This document shows positions 38,061-47,656 of a stretch of DNA of 64,000 nucleotides, in pieces. The notes beneath the pieces were generated by a model that had not been told where the DNA came from, did not search any database, and worked only from the letters and a program-made list of their open reading frames with translations. How positions within the stretch are numbered: the stretch's first letter is position 1; each line of letters opens with the position of its first letter. Position numbers and translations under genes: made by a program. The DNA is from Pseudomonas svalbardensis. GTDB lineage: Bacteria > Pseudomonadota > Gammaproteobacteria > Pseudomonadales > Pseudomonadaceae. The DNA lies in NCBI RefSeq assembly GCF_030053115.1, contig NZ_CP125619.1:2801501-2865500 (forward strand). Direction: 5' to 3'.

Positions 38061-38629
38061 ACATATCCGTTTCTGCGGTGATGGCGACTTAGGGTTCCGC
38101 CCTTACGGCGGGTCACTTTGAAAAGCGCAAAGTAACCAAACGCTTTCGCCCCTGACGTACGGTGCCTCGCCTAGGCTCGGCATGCCCTCGCTCCGGTCCT
38201 GCTCCGTGGGCCCGCCGCCATCGGCCATCCATGGCCGGGGGCGGCTACCGCGGCATCCTTGCCGCGGTGCCCACTGCGCAATACCTGCGTTCGGCCTCTG
38301 GGAAAGGGGCAGTAGATCAAAATCAAAAGCCACAGCCACAGCCACAGCAGATCAAAAGATCGCAGCCTCGTTTCACTCGACAGCTCCTACAGGGGGGAGG
38401 GGGTGAACGCACGCTTCTCACCACTCAACAGGCCGAGCGTTAGCTCGCCTGCAGCTTTTGATCTTGATGCACCGCCCCCACGGAGCAGGACCGGAGCGAG
38501 GGCATGGCGAGCCTAGGCGAGCCACCGAACGAAAGGGGCAAAAGCGCTTTGGTTACTTTCGCGCTTTTCGAAAGTGACCCGCCGTAAGGGCGGAACCCTA
38601 AGCAGCCGTGACCGCAGAAACGGATATGC
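38061..38629. repeat. Large palindromic intergenic element, copy 1
   Basis: About 570 bases bounded by ACATATCCGTTTCTGCGG at the left and its inverse CCGCAGAAACGGATATG at the right. The inverted arms are about 150 bases, with only scattered differences, and include GGGTTCCGCCCTTACGGCGGG and its inverse. The core contains a short (CCACAG)n-like tract. ORFs here are by-products of the inverted arms. A second copy lies at 50819. No transposase is present. Confidence 0.85.
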
Positions 38630-38648
38630 ACACGGTTTTGTGGCTTTC

Positions 38649-38662
38649 TTGATCGGTATCAA
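38649..38662. promoter_or_regulatory. Dnr/Anr box upstream of CopD/HemJ-like gene
   Basis: TTGATCGGTATCAA is a perfect FNR-family palindrome (TTGAT-N4-ATCAA), 104 bases before the ATG at 38767. It predicts induction without oxygen, with NO dependence if Dnr is the regulator. Confidence 0.8.
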
Positions 38663-38766
38663 CCGCATGGCCCGACGGGCTCTGTAATCTCCAGAGACCG
38701 ACAGCCAGTGCGCTCAGCCCAATGTTCGCCGTAGCGCGGGTTGCCTTGACCCAAGGCGAAAACTCC

Positions 38767-39210
38767 ATGATCTATCCGCTGATTCTGACCTTGCACCTGT
38801 TTGCCGCCCTGATCTTCATCGGCACGGTGTTCTTCGAAGTCCTGTTCCTGGAAAGCATCCGCAAACAGTTACCCGCCAGGGTGATGCTGCTGGTGGAGCA
38901 GGGCATCGGTCGCCGGGCCCGCTCGCTGATGCCGTGGGTTCTGCTGGTGTTGTTCGGTGCGGGGCTGGGCATGGTCTGGTTGCGCTACTTGCCAGCCCTT
39001 GCCTCACCACTGGCCTCATCGTTTGGCACATTACTGGCGTTGAAAATCGCGGTGGCCGTGAGTGTGCTGCTGCACTTCCTGGGCGCCATGTTTTTGTTCA
39101 AAAGCGGCCGAATGAGCCCGCGCTACCTGCACTTCATCCATGGCAGCCTGTTCTGCCATATGGTCGTTATCGTGCTGCTGGCCAAGGGCATGTTTTACCT
39201 GACGTGGTAA
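38767..39210 (+). CDS. Four-helix membrane protein, CopD/DUF2269/HemJ-like
   Basis: 147 residues from the ATG at 38767, with four membrane helices. The first helix has LHLFAALIFIGTVFFEVLFLE, a His followed by a small-residue/FF pattern seen in CopD copper-resistance membrane proteins and in HemJ-type protoporphyrinogen oxidases. A second His pair sits near the C-terminus (LHFIHGSLFCHMVV). The Dnr box upstream and the hemN-type genes downstream suggest a role in anaerobic haem or copper handling. The family is not settled. Confidence 0.7.
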   Translation: MIYPLILTLHLFAALIFIGTVFFEVLFLESIRKQLPARVMLLVEQGIGRRARSLMPWVLLVLFGAGLGMVWLRYLPALASPLASSFGTLLALKIAVAVSVLLHFLGAMFLFKSGRMSPRYLHFIHGSLFCHMVVIVLLAKGMFYLTW

Positions 39211-39254
39211 TCGGGTTTGACCGGTGGTCCGTTGTGCGGACACTTCGCTTGCGC

Positions 39255-39268
39255 TTGACGCAAATCAA
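39255..39268. promoter_or_regulatory. Dnr/Anr box upstream of HemN-like/hemN pair
   Basis: TTGACGCAAATCAA matches TTGAY-N4-ATCAA with the single T-to-C change that is common in Dnr sites. It is about 60 bases before the ATG at 39327. Confidence 0.75.
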
Positions 39269-39326
39269 GGAGCATTGATGGTGAAACCCGGAGACTGAAA
39301 GTCCGCAGCCAGTCTCGGAGACCGTC

Positions 39327-40676
39327 ATGCTCGATTTATTTCACAACCCCGGCGAGTTGATCGCTCGGTGCGATCAAGGCGTGCTTGACCCAAACTGTCA
39401 TGCCGACACGCAAAAATTTCATGACGGTATTGGCTCTCTCGATCTGCTTCGTGCACTGCGCGTAAGCCGCCAGAAGTGCCGTCCGCTGTCCCTGAACGTG
39501 CAACTGCCTTCCAGCCTCAAGCCGTCTTCCTGTGCCCCGCGCGATATCGCCGACGAGCACAACGGAGTCGAGCAGCACCTTCAGCATCTGGAGCGTGAAA
39601 TCGATCTCGTCGGTTGTCACCTGGGTGCGGAGCAACGGGTCGAGCAGTTTCATCTGGGAGGCGGAACACCCGCGCCTGCCCATCTGGAGCGACTGATGAG
39701 TCATCTGCGTGGCCGGTTCAATTTTCTCGAACATGAAGGGGGTGACTACAGCGTCGAGGTAGACCTTCACCATACCGACTGGTCGACTATGAGGTTGCTG
39801 CGCGACCAGGGGTTCAACCACGTCAGCATCGGCGTTCCGGATATCGACGCCGACTGTGACAGGTCGGTGGCCTGCTACCAGAACCCGGCGCCGATCCAAT
39901 CGCTCATGGATGCCGCGCGCACCTTTGGGTTTCGATCCATCAACGTCGATCTGGGTTTTGGCCATGCCTGGCAGACGCCGGACAGTTTTGCGCTGAAGCT
40001 GGCGAGCATTATCGAGCTGGAGCCGGACCGGCTGATGGTGTTCGATTATGCCCGGCCACCACGGCGCTATCGGCCGGTGCTCGGTGACAAAATCAGAGAG
40101 TTGTGCAGCCAAGACGATAAAGGTGCGATGCGCCAGATCTGTTTCGAGCAACTGCTTTGCGCGGGTTATCACTACATCGGTCTGGGGCAGTTTGTCCGGC
40201 CTGATGATGATCTGGCGATCGCCCAGGAGCGAGGCCGGTTACGCCGTACCTGTGAGGGTTTCTCCCGTCACGGCTATTGCGATCATGTCGGATTCGGTTT
40301 GGGTGCCATCAGCCAGATCGACGATTTGTACACGCAAAACACCGACGAGATTGAACGTTATCAGCAGCAACTGGACATGCGGCAACTGCCGACGTGTCGC
40401 GGCTGGCGCTTCGAGGCGGGGGATCAGATCCGGCAAATGGTCATGGAACGTCTGGCCTGTGATCAGGAGTTGGATATCCGCGCCATCGAGAAGCGATATG
40501 GGCTGGTTTTTTCAAAGTACTTCTGCGCTGTCTGGCCTTGGCTGGAGCAATTGAGTCGTGATGGATTGATTGAGTTGTCAGACCGTTTCATCAGCATTCT
40601 TCCCGCCGGTCGGCCGGAAGTGGATGCCATCTGCAACCTGTTTGAAAAGGATTTGGGCGGGCCCATTGCGAGTTGA
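39327..40676 (+). CDS. HemN-like protein lacking most radical-SAM cluster cysteines
   Basis: 449 residues, nearly the length of HemN (462 aa in the next gene), and alignable over its whole length: FHLGGGTP (GGGTP SAM motif), SVEVD, GFNHVSIGVPDID, INVDLGFGHAW, DRLMVFDYARP, GYHYIGLGQFVRPDDDLA. The cluster motif CxxxCxxC of HemN, in the YIHIPFC segment, is replaced by LNVQLPSSLKPSSCAPRD, which keeps only Cys69. The family Arg in GFNRLS is His here. The frame is intact with normal codon use, so it is probably expressed but not a normal oxidase. It is six bases before hemN, under the same Dnr box. Confidence 0.8.
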   Translation: MLDLFHNPGELIARCDQGVLDPNCHADTQKFHDGIGSLDLLRALRVSRQKCRPLSLNVQLPSSLKPSSCAPRDIADEHNGVEQHLQHLEREIDLVGCHLGAEQRVEQFHLGGGTPAPAHLERLMSHLRGRFNFLEHEGGDYSVEVDLHHTDWSTMRLLRDQGFNHVSIGVPDIDADCDRSVACYQNPAPIQSLMDAARTFGFRSINVDLGFGHAWQTPDSFALKLASIIELEPDRLMVFDYARPPRRYRPVLGDKIRELCSQDDKGAMRQICFEQLLCAGYHYIGLGQFVRPDDDLAIAQERGRLRRTCEGFSRHGYCDHVGFGLGAISQIDDLYTQNTDEIERYQQQLDMRQLPTCRGWRFEAGDQIRQMVMERLACDQELDIRAIEKRYGLVFSKYFCAVWPWLEQLSRDGLIELSDRFISILPAGRPEVDAICNLFEKDLGGPIAS

Positions 40677-40682
40677 TCGATC

Positions 40683-42071
40683 ATGAACACGACATTTGAT
40701 TTCAATCGCGCCCTGGTCGAAAAGTATGACCGCCCGGGGCCGCGTTATACCTCTTACCCCACGGCGCCGCAGTTTCATCAGGCGTTTGCCGTTGATGACT
40801 ATCAGCGTGCCGCCCGTGACAGCAATCAGGTGGCCGCGCCGAAACCGTTGTCGGTGTACATCCACATCCCGTTCTGCAAAAGCCTTTGTTACTACTGCGC
40901 CTGCAACAAAATCATTACCCAGAAAACCCATCGCGCCGTCGAGTACCTGAAGTACCTCAAGCGTGAAATCACGATGCAGGCGGCCTTGTTCGACAGCACC
41001 CGCAAACTCACTCAGTTGCACCTGGGGGGCGGCACGCCGACCTATTTGACCAGCGAACAGCTGGCGGACCTGATGGACTGCCTGCACCAGGCATTCAACA
41101 TGGATGACAGCGATGACCATGAGTTTTCCATCGAGGTGGACCCGCGGACCATCAGCACCGAGCAGATTCAGTCGCTGCGCCAGTTGGGCTTCAATCGCCT
41201 GAGCTTCGGCGTTCAGGATTTCGACCCCGACGTGCAGGCGGCGGTCAATCGCCAGCAAAGTGAAGAGCAGATTTATGCGCTGGTCGCGGCGGCGCGCGAG
41301 GCGCAGTTCAAGTCGATCAGCGTCGACCTGATCTACGGCCTGCCACTGCAAACCGTGCAGAGTTTCGACGTCACCCTCAGCAAGATCATCGCTCTGCGTC
41401 CGGACCGGATTGCCGCCTACAGCTACGCGCACCTGCCGGAGATGGTCCGCGCGCAACGGCTGATTCGCCCCGCCGACATGCCGCCACCGGAGCGCAAGCT
41501 GGAACTGCTTGAGCTGACCATCCGTCGTCTGACCGAGGCCGGTTACGTCTATATCGGCATGGATCATTTCGCCTTGCCGGATGACGAGCTGGCGCTGGCC
41601 CGGGCCAATGGCACCCTGCAGCGTAACTTTCAGGGCTACTCCACCCATGCCGACTGCGATTTGATCGGTCTTGGGGTGTCGTCGATCGGCAAGGTCGGCG
41701 ACAGCTATAGCCAGAGCGTCAAGGAGCTTTCTCAGTACTACAGCCGTATCGATCAAGGGATGTTGCCGGTGCACCGCGGTTACCGCTTGAACGCCGACGA
41801 CCTGCTGCGCCGCGAGGTGATCAGCGACCTGATGTGCCATGGCCGTATCGCGTTCGACAAGTATGAGGCGCGGCATGGCATTCGCTTCACCGAGTACTTT
41901 GCCGAGGCGCTGGCGCAGCTGGGCGAGCATGTGCGCGATGGGTTGCTGCAGATTCACCGCGACGAATTGGTGCTGCTGCCACAAGGGCATTTGATGATGC
42001 GCAGTGCCGCGATGGCGTTTGACGCCTATCTGGGTGGTGAGCAAAAAGGGCAGTTTTCACGCACGGTTTGA
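40683..42071 (+). CDS. hemN: Oxygen-independent coproporphyrinogen III oxidase
   Basis: 462 residues. Radical-SAM cluster ligands Cys65, Cys69 and Cys72 (with Cys74) sit in HIPFCKSLCYYCACNK; the GGGTP motif follows, along with SIEVDPR and GVQDFD. It decarboxylates coproporphyrinogen III to protoporphyrinogen IX without oxygen, supplying haem to the nir, nor and nos enzymes. Transcription is likely from the Dnr box before the preceding paralogue. Confidence 0.94.
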   Translation: MNTTFDFNRALVEKYDRPGPRYTSYPTAPQFHQAFAVDDYQRAARDSNQVAAPKPLSVYIHIPFCKSLCYYCACNKIITQKTHRAVEYLKYLKREITMQAALFDSTRKLTQLHLGGGTPTYLTSEQLADLMDCLHQAFNMDDSDDHEFSIEVDPRTISTEQIQSLRQLGFNRLSFGVQDFDPDVQAAVNRQQSEEQIYALVAAAREAQFKSISVDLIYGLPLQTVQSFDVTLSKIIALRPDRIAAYSYAHLPEMVRAQRLIRPADMPPPERKLELLELTIRRLTEAGYVYIGMDHFALPDDELALARANGTLQRNFQGYSTHADCDLIGLGVSSIGKVGDSYSQSVKELSQYYSRIDQGMLPVHRGYRLNADDLLRREVISDLMCHGRIAFDKYEARHGIRFTEYFAEALAQLGEHVRDGLLQIHRDELVLLPQGHLMMRSAAMAFDAYLGGEQKGQFSRTV

Positions 42072-42073
42072 GA

Positions 42074-42095
42074 CCCCGGAGCCTGTCTTCCGGGG
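42074..42095 (+). terminator. Candidate terminator after hemN
   Basis: CCCCGGA (42074-42080) pairs with TCCGGGG (42089-42095) across an eight-base loop, followed by a weak T-rich stretch. It lies between hemN and the nosR Dnr box. Confidence 0.5.
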
Positions 42096-42109
42096 GCTAC
42101 TTTCTTAAG

Positions 42110-42123
42110 TTGATTTCAATCAA
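42110..42123. promoter_or_regulatory. Dnr/Anr box upstream of nosR
   Basis: TTGATTTCAATCAA is a perfect FNR-family palindrome, 27 bases before the ATG at 42150 and 60 bases before the in-frame ATG at 42183. It would drive the nosRZDFYL operon. The short distance to 42150 favours the later start. Confidence 0.8.
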
Positions 42124-42149
42124 GGGCAGGGGGCGCAACGCTCCCTAAC

Positions 42150-44363
42150 ATGACCGAAAGCCCTTTTGAAATCAGCGAACCCATGACAATCCATCAGCCT
42201 TCGATACACGGCAACCTGCGCGCCTGGGGCGTCGGGCTGGTGGTCATGCTGATGCTGATGCTCGCCACCTTCGAGGGAGTCCAGGCCAAGGAATACCGTG
42301 ACATCGAGCAGCAGCGCATCGAGAAAACCTTCCCTCAGACCGATTCCGTTTCCGCCCCCGAAGGCCCGTTCAAGGTGCGCACACTGTCCGCCGCCGGCCA
42401 GGTCATCGGTTATGTGTTCCAGAGCCTGGACGTGGTGGATATTCCGGCCTACTCGGGCAAACCGATCAACACCCAAGTGATTCTCGACACGACCGGCATG
42501 ATTCAGGATGCCTATGTGCTGGAGCACCACGAGCCGATTCTGCTGATTGGTATCCCTGAGGCAAAACTTCACGGTTTCAGTGCCAAGTACAAGGGCATCA
42601 AGGTCAATCAGCGGGTCGTCGTCGGCCATTCCAGTGATCCGAATGCGGTCACCGTCGATGCCATCGCCGGCGCAACGGTCACGGCCATGGTGGTCAACGA
42701 GGTCATCATGCGCGCGGCCCACGATGTGGCCGTATCGCTCAAGCTGATCGAAGACACGGGCGGTGTGGCGCGCAAGCCCGCCACCGTGCGCCAGGACTTT
42801 TTCGAGCCCGCCACCTGGGAACAACTGACCGGCAACGGCGCCATCCGCCGCTTGAACCTGACCCGTGGCCAGGTCGACGCCGCCTTCAAGGGCACCGATG
42901 CCGAAGGCGTCGACAACGCCAGCGCCGATCAGGTTGATGAGACCTTTATCGAGCTGTACACCGCCGACCTGAATCCGCCGACCATCGGCCGTGCGCTGTT
43001 GGGCGACAATCAATATCGCTTCCTCATGCAAGACCTCAAGCCTGGCGAGCAGGCCATCGCGGTGCTGGGTCGTGGGCTGTTTTCCTATAAGGGCTCGGGG
43101 TACGTGCGCGGCGGGATCTTCGATCGGGTGCAATTGCGCCAGTTCGGCAATGTCATCAGTTTTCGCGACATGGACCACCAGCGGCTCTCGGATGTGTTTG
43201 CCAAGGGCATGCCCGAGTTCAATGAAATGTCGATTTTCATTGTGCGCGAACCGGCGAAGTTCGATCCGGGATCGCCCTGGTCTCTGGAGTTATTGGTACG
43301 TCGCCAGACCGGCCCGGTCAGTGGCACGTTCAGCAGTTTCGAACTGCCTTATCAATTGCCCGAGCCGTACCTTGAACGGCCGCTGCCCAGCGCCGAAGAA
43401 TTGGCCGCCCTCGAGGAAGCCAGTCGGCCGATGTGGTTGACCATCTGGTACCAGAAACACTTCCAAGTCGCCGTACTCGGGACCGCGTTGCTGCTGCTGA
43501 CGGCGATCCTGTTCCTGCAGGACACATTCACCCGCCGGCCGCATTTTCTGCACTGGCTGCGTCGGGGTTACCTGGTCTTTACCGTGGTGTTTCTCGGCTG
43601 GTATGCCCTGGGGCAGCTGTCGGTGGTCAACGTCCTGACCTTTGTGCATGCGCTGTTCGAGCACTTTCGCTGGGAGCTGTTTCTCACCGATCCGCTGATC
43701 TTCATGCTCTGGGTCTTCGCCGCCGCGAGCATTCTGCTGTGGGGCCGCGGAGTGTTCTGCGGCTGGCTGTGTCCGTTTGGCGCCTTGCAAGAGTTGATCA
43801 ACGAGGCCGCGCGCAAGCTGAAAATCCCTCAATACGAACTGCCGTTCGCGGTGCATGAGCGCTTGTGGGCGATCAAATACATCATTTTGCTGCTGCTGTT
43901 CGGCATCTCCCTGGAGTCGATGTCCGCCGCCGAACTGTTCGCCGAGGTGGAACCGTTCAAGACCGCCATCACCCTCCGGTTCGACCGCCAGTGGTGGTTC
44001 GTGCTCTACGCGGTGGCGCTGCTGGTCATCAATATTTTCACGCGCAAAGTCTATTGCCGGTACATCTGCCCGCTGGGTGCGGCGCTGGCGATTCCGAGCA
44101 AATTTCGCCTGTTCGACTGGCTCAAGCGCCGCAAGGACTGCGGCACGCCCTGCCAACTGTGCGCCAAGGAATGCGAGATCCAGGCGATTCATCCCGATGG
44201 CCGAATCAATGCCAACGAGTGCCACTACTGCCTCGATTGCCAGATGACTTACCAGAACGACAACAAATGCCCGCCGCTGATCAACAAGCGCAAGAAGCGC
44301 GGCAAACCGGCACCCGCTCCTGTGCAACTGATACCTGTCGTGGAAGTGACCGCTCTGGAATGA
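42150..44363 (+). CDS. nosR: Nitrous oxide reductase expression/electron-donation protein NosR
   Basis: 737 residues if started at 42150; an ATG at 42183 is also plausible given the nearby Dnr box. Signal/anchor near residues 25-47; a periplasmic FMN-binding domain with DAIAGATVTAM at about 172-182; six or so membrane helices from about residue 430 with polyferredoxin-like CGWLCPFG and CRYICPLG motifs; and a C-terminal cluster region (CGTPCQLCAKECEIQAI, CHYCLDCQMTY). It sustains NosZ activity and nos transcription at the membrane. Confidence 0.93.
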   Translation: MTESPFEISEPMTIHQPSIHGNLRAWGVGLVVMLMLMLATFEGVQAKEYRDIEQQRIEKTFPQTDSVSAPEGPFKVRTLSAAGQVIGYVFQSLDVVDIPAYSGKPINTQVILDTTGMIQDAYVLEHHEPILLIGIPEAKLHGFSAKYKGIKVNQRVVVGHSSDPNAVTVDAIAGATVTAMVVNEVIMRAAHDVAVSLKLIEDTGGVARKPATVRQDFFEPATWEQLTGNGAIRRLNLTRGQVDAAFKGTDAEGVDNASADQVDETFIELYTADLNPPTIGRALLGDNQYRFLMQDLKPGEQAIAVLGRGLFSYKGSGYVRGGIFDRVQLRQFGNVISFRDMDHQRLSDVFAKGMPEFNEMSIFIVREPAKFDPGSPWSLELLVRRQTGPVSGTFSSFELPYQLPEPYLERPLPSAEELAALEEASRPMWLTIWYQKHFQVAVLGTALLLLTAILFLQDTFTRRPHFLHWLRRGYLVFTVVFLGWYALGQLSVVNVLTFVHALFEHFRWELFLTDPLIFMLWVFAAASILLWGRGVFCGWLCPFGALQELINEAARKLKIPQYELPFAVHERLWAIKYIILLLLFGISLESMSAAELFAEVEPFKTAITLRFDRQWWFVLYAVALLVINIFTRKVYCRYICPLGAALAIPSKFRLFDWLKRRKDCGTPCQLCAKECEIQAIHPDGRINANECHYCLDCQMTYQNDNKCPPLINKRKKRGKPAPAPVQLIPVVEVTALE

Positions 44364-44419
44364 ACCCCGCGAGCGCCTGTCCGCAGTGACCGTTTTTATC
44401 CCTTCAAGGAAAACACCTG

Positions 44420-46339
44420 ATGAACGACACAGAATCCAAAAAAACCACTGAAGTGCCGGAATCGACCGGCCTCAGTCGTCGCGGCTTCCTGGGCACCAGT
44501 GCGGTGACCGGCGCGGTACTGGCCGGTGCCACGGCCATTGGCGGCGCGGTGTTCACCCGTGAGACATGGGCGGCAGCGGCCAAGGACGCGCAACTGAAAA
44601 CCCACGTCGGGCCGGGCGAACTGGACCAGTACTACGGTTTCTGGAGTGGCGGCCATCAGGGGGAAGTGCGGATCATGGGCATTCCGTCGATGCGTGAGTT
44701 GCTGCGTGTTCCGGTGTTCAACGTCGACTCCGCCACCGGTTGGGGCCTGACCAACGAAAGCAAACGGATCATGGGCGACAGCGCGCATTTCCAGAATGGA
44801 GACTGCCACCACCCGCATTTGTCGATGACCGACGGCAAGTACGACGGTAAATACCTGTTCATCAATGACAAGGCCAACAGCCGCGTGGCGCGTATCCGGC
44901 TGGACATCATGAAGTGCGACAAGATGCTCACCGTGCCCAATGTGCAGGCGGTTCACGGGCTGCGCCTGCAAAAAGTGCCGCACACCAAGTACGTGTTCGC
45001 CAACGCCGAATTCGTGATTCCACACCCCAATGACGGCAGCACCTTCGACCTGCAAGACAAGAACAGCTACACCATGTTCAACGCCATCGATGCCGAGAAA
45101 ATGGAGATGTCATTCCAGGTCATCGTCGACGGTAACCTGGATAACACCGATGCCGACTACACCGGCAAGTATGCCGCTTCTACCTGCTACAACTCGGAGA
45201 AGGCCTACGACCTGGGCGGCATGATGCGCAACGAGCGCGACTGGGTGGTGGTGTTCAACATCCCGCGCATCGAAGCGGCAATCAAGGCCGGCAAGTTCAT
45301 CACCCTCGACGGCTCGAAAGTGCCGGTGGTCGACGGTCGTAAAACCGAAGGCAAGGACAGCGCGTTCACCCGTTACATCCCGGTGCCGAAGAACCCCCAC
45401 GGCCTCAATACCTCGCCCGATGGCAAATACTTCATTGCCAACGGCAAGCTCTCGCCGACCTGCACCATCATTGCCATCGCCAAGCTCGACGATCTGTTCG
45501 ACGACAAATTCAAGGACCCGCGTGACGTGGTGGTCGGCGAGCCGGAACTGGGTCTGGGCCCGCTTCACACCACCTACGACGGCCGCGGCAATGCCTATAC
45601 CACGCTGTTTATCGACAGCCAGGTGGTGAAGTGGAACGTCGAGGAGGCGATTCGCGCGTACACCGGCGAGAAGGTCAACTACATCAAGCAGAAACTCGAT
45701 GTGCAGTATCAGCCGGGTCACAACCATGCCTCGCTCACCGAAACCAGCGAGGCCGACGGTCAATGGCTGATGGTCCTCAGCAAGTTTTCCAAGGACCGCT
45801 TCCTGCCGACCGGCCCGCTGCACCCGGAAAACGATCAGTTGATCGATATTTCCGGCGAGGAAATGAAACTGGTGCACGACGGTCCGGCCTTCGCCGAACC
45901 CCACGACTGCGTGATGGCCCGCCGCGACCAGATCAAGACCAAGAAAATCTGGGACCGCAACGACCCGTTTTTTGCCGAAACCGTGGTCATCGCCGCCAAA
46001 GACGGGATCAAGCTGGAGACCGACAACAAGGTCATCCGCGACGGTAACAAAGTCCGCGTCTACATGACCTCGATGGCCCCGGCCTACGGCCTGCCGGAGT
46101 TCACCGTCAAACAGGGCAACGAGGTCACGGTGACCATCACCAACATCGACCAGATTGAAGACGTGACCCACGGCTTCGTGATGACCAACCATGGCGTCAG
46201 CATGGAGATCAGCCCGCAGCAGACCTCATCGATCACCTTCATCGCCGACAAGGCCGGCCTGCACTGGTACTACTGCAGCTGGTTTTGCCATGCACTGCAC
46301 ATGGAAATGGTCGGCCGCATGAAGGTCGAGAAGGCCTGA
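44420..46339 (+). CDS. nosZ: Nitrous oxide reductase NosZ (clade I)
   Basis: 639 residues. A Tat signal with LSRRGFLGTSAV at about 14-25 targets it to the periplasm. The N-terminal seven-bladed propeller supplies CuZ histidines (for example DCHHPHLS and GHNHASLTE). The C-terminal cupredoxin domain holds CuA ligands Cys619, Cys623, His627 and Met630 in CSWFCHALHMEM. It reduces N2O to N2. The Tat leader and the nosR partner place it in clade I. Confidence 0.96.
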   Translation: MNDTESKKTTEVPESTGLSRRGFLGTSAVTGAVLAGATAIGGAVFTRETWAAAAKDAQLKTHVGPGELDQYYGFWSGGHQGEVRIMGIPSMRELLRVPVFNVDSATGWGLTNESKRIMGDSAHFQNGDCHHPHLSMTDGKYDGKYLFINDKANSRVARIRLDIMKCDKMLTVPNVQAVHGLRLQKVPHTKYVFANAEFVIPHPNDGSTFDLQDKNSYTMFNAIDAEKMEMSFQVIVDGNLDNTDADYTGKYAASTCYNSEKAYDLGGMMRNERDWVVVFNIPRIEAAIKAGKFITLDGSKVPVVDGRKTEGKDSAFTRYIPVPKNPHGLNTSPDGKYFIANGKLSPTCTIIAIAKLDDLFDDKFKDPRDVVVGEPELGLGPLHTTYDGRGNAYTTLFIDSQVVKWNVEEAIRAYTGEKVNYIKQKLDVQYQPGHNHASLTETSEADGQWLMVLSKFSKDRFLPTGPLHPENDQLIDISGEEMKLVHDGPAFAEPHDCVMARRDQIKTKKIWDRNDPFFAETVVIAAKDGIKLETDNKVIRDGNKVRVYMTSMAPAYGLPEFTVKQGNEVTVTITNIDQIEDVTHGFVMTNHGVSMEISPQQTSSITFIADKAGLHWYYCSWFCHALHMEMVGRMKVEKA

Positions 46340-46366
46340 CCGTTGCCCATCGACAGGAGCCAAGCA

Positions 46367-47656
46367 ATGACTGATAGCAAGGGAAACCCGGTGAAGGTCA
46401 TTGCGCTTGCGCTTCTGCTGATGCCTGGCAGCGCGCTGGCGGTGCAACCCATCACCACGTTGCCGTTGACGGTGGACGCCGAGCAACGCTGGCACCTGCC
46501 GGCAGGGGAATACCGTGGCTCGTTCAGCGTCGATCAACCGATGCAGATTGTCTGCGAGCCGGGCGCGGTATTTCAGGGCGAGGGGCAGGGCAACGGCTTG
46601 ATCATCAGTGCGCCGGATGTCGGCATCGAGGGCTGCACCTTTCTGGACTGGGGGCACGACCTCACAGCCATGAATGCGGCGGTGTTTATCCAGCCCAAAG
46701 CCCATGGCGCGGTGATCAAAGGCAATCGTCTGCAAGGCCAGGGGTTCGGTATCTGGGTCGACGGTACGCAGGATGTGCGCCTGATCGACAACCTCATTCA
46801 GGGTGATCCGGCGATGCGCTCGCAAGATCGCGGCAACGGCATTCATCTGTATGCCGTGCATGGTGCCAAGGTCATTGGCAACCAGGTGCGAGACACCCGC
46901 GATGGCATCTACATCGACACCTCCAACGGCAACCTGCTGCAAGGCAATACCCTGGAAGACCTACGCTACGGCGTGCATTACATGTTCGCCAACGATAACC
47001 AGCTGATCGGCAACACCACCCGCCGCACCCGCACCGGCTACGCCCTGATGCAAAGCCGCAAGCTCACGGTGATCGGCAATCGCTCCGAACAGGATCAGAA
47101 CTACGGGATCCTGATGAACTACATCACCTATTCAACCTTGCGTGACAACTTCGTCACTGATGTGCGCGACGGCTCGACCGGCGACAGCATGATCAGCGGT
47201 GCCGAGGGCAAGGCGTTGTTCATCTACAACTCGCTGTTCAACAGCATCGAACACAACCACTTCGAGCACAGCGCCGTGGGCATCCACCTCACCGCCGGCT
47301 CGGAAGATAACCGCATCGCTGACAACGCTTTTGTCGGTAATCAACGACAGGTCAAGTACGTCGCCACCCGCTTGCAGGAATGGTCGGCGGATGGCCGGGG
47401 CAATTACTGGAGCGATTACCTGGGCTGGGACCGCAACAACGATGGCCTCGGCGATATCGCCTACGAACCCAATGACAACGTCGACCGTCTGCTGTGGCTG
47501 TACCCGCAGGTGCGACTGTTAATGAACAGCCCCGGTATCGAGTTGCTGCGCTGGGTGCAGCGGGCCTTTCCGGTGATGAAATCGCCGGGGGTGCTGGACA
47601 GCCATCCGCTGATGAAGTCATCCACTCAAACCCTGACCCAGGAGCCCACCTCATGA
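46367..47656 (+). CDS. nosD: NosD copper-site maturation protein
   Basis: 429 residues from the ATG at 46367, with AGGAG eight bases before. A signal peptide ends near GSALA|VQP. The body is a right-handed parallel beta-helix of repeated G-N-x-I/L-x-G-N units ([29 protein letters not shown]). In the periplasm it works with NosFY in assembling the CuZ cluster, probably the sulfide supply. Its stop overlaps the nosF start. Confidence 0.92.
   Translation: MTDSKGNPVKVIALALLLMPGSALAVQPITTLPLTVDAEQRWHLPAGEYRGSFSVDQPMQIVCEPGAVFQGEGQGNGLIISAPDVGIEGCTFLDWGHDLTAMNAAVFIQPKAHGAVIKGNRLQGQGFGIWVDGTQDVRLIDNLIQGDPAMRSQDRGNGIHLYAVHGAKVIGNQVRDTRDGIYIDTSNGNLLQGNTLEDLRYGVHYMFANDNQLIGNTTRRTRTGYALMQSRKLTVIGNRSEQDQNYGILMNYITYSTLRDNFVTDVRDGSTGDSMISGAEGKALFIYNSLFNSIEHNHFEHSAVGIHLTAGSEDNRIADNAFVGNQRQVKYVATRLQEWSADGRGNYWSDYLGWDRNNDGLGDIAYEPNDNVDRLLWLYPQVRLLMNSPGIELLRWVQRAFPVMKSPGVLDSHPLMKSSTQTLTQEPTS

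Noticed and set aside
38162-38443. ORFs inside the large palindromic elements (both copies)
   Set aside because: Each is repeated with the inverted arms and read from either strand; composition reflects the repeat rather than a protein.
40578-42044. 488-codon minus-strand ORF opposite hemN
   Set aside because: His/Gln/Arg-rich shadow of hemN, with no start context.
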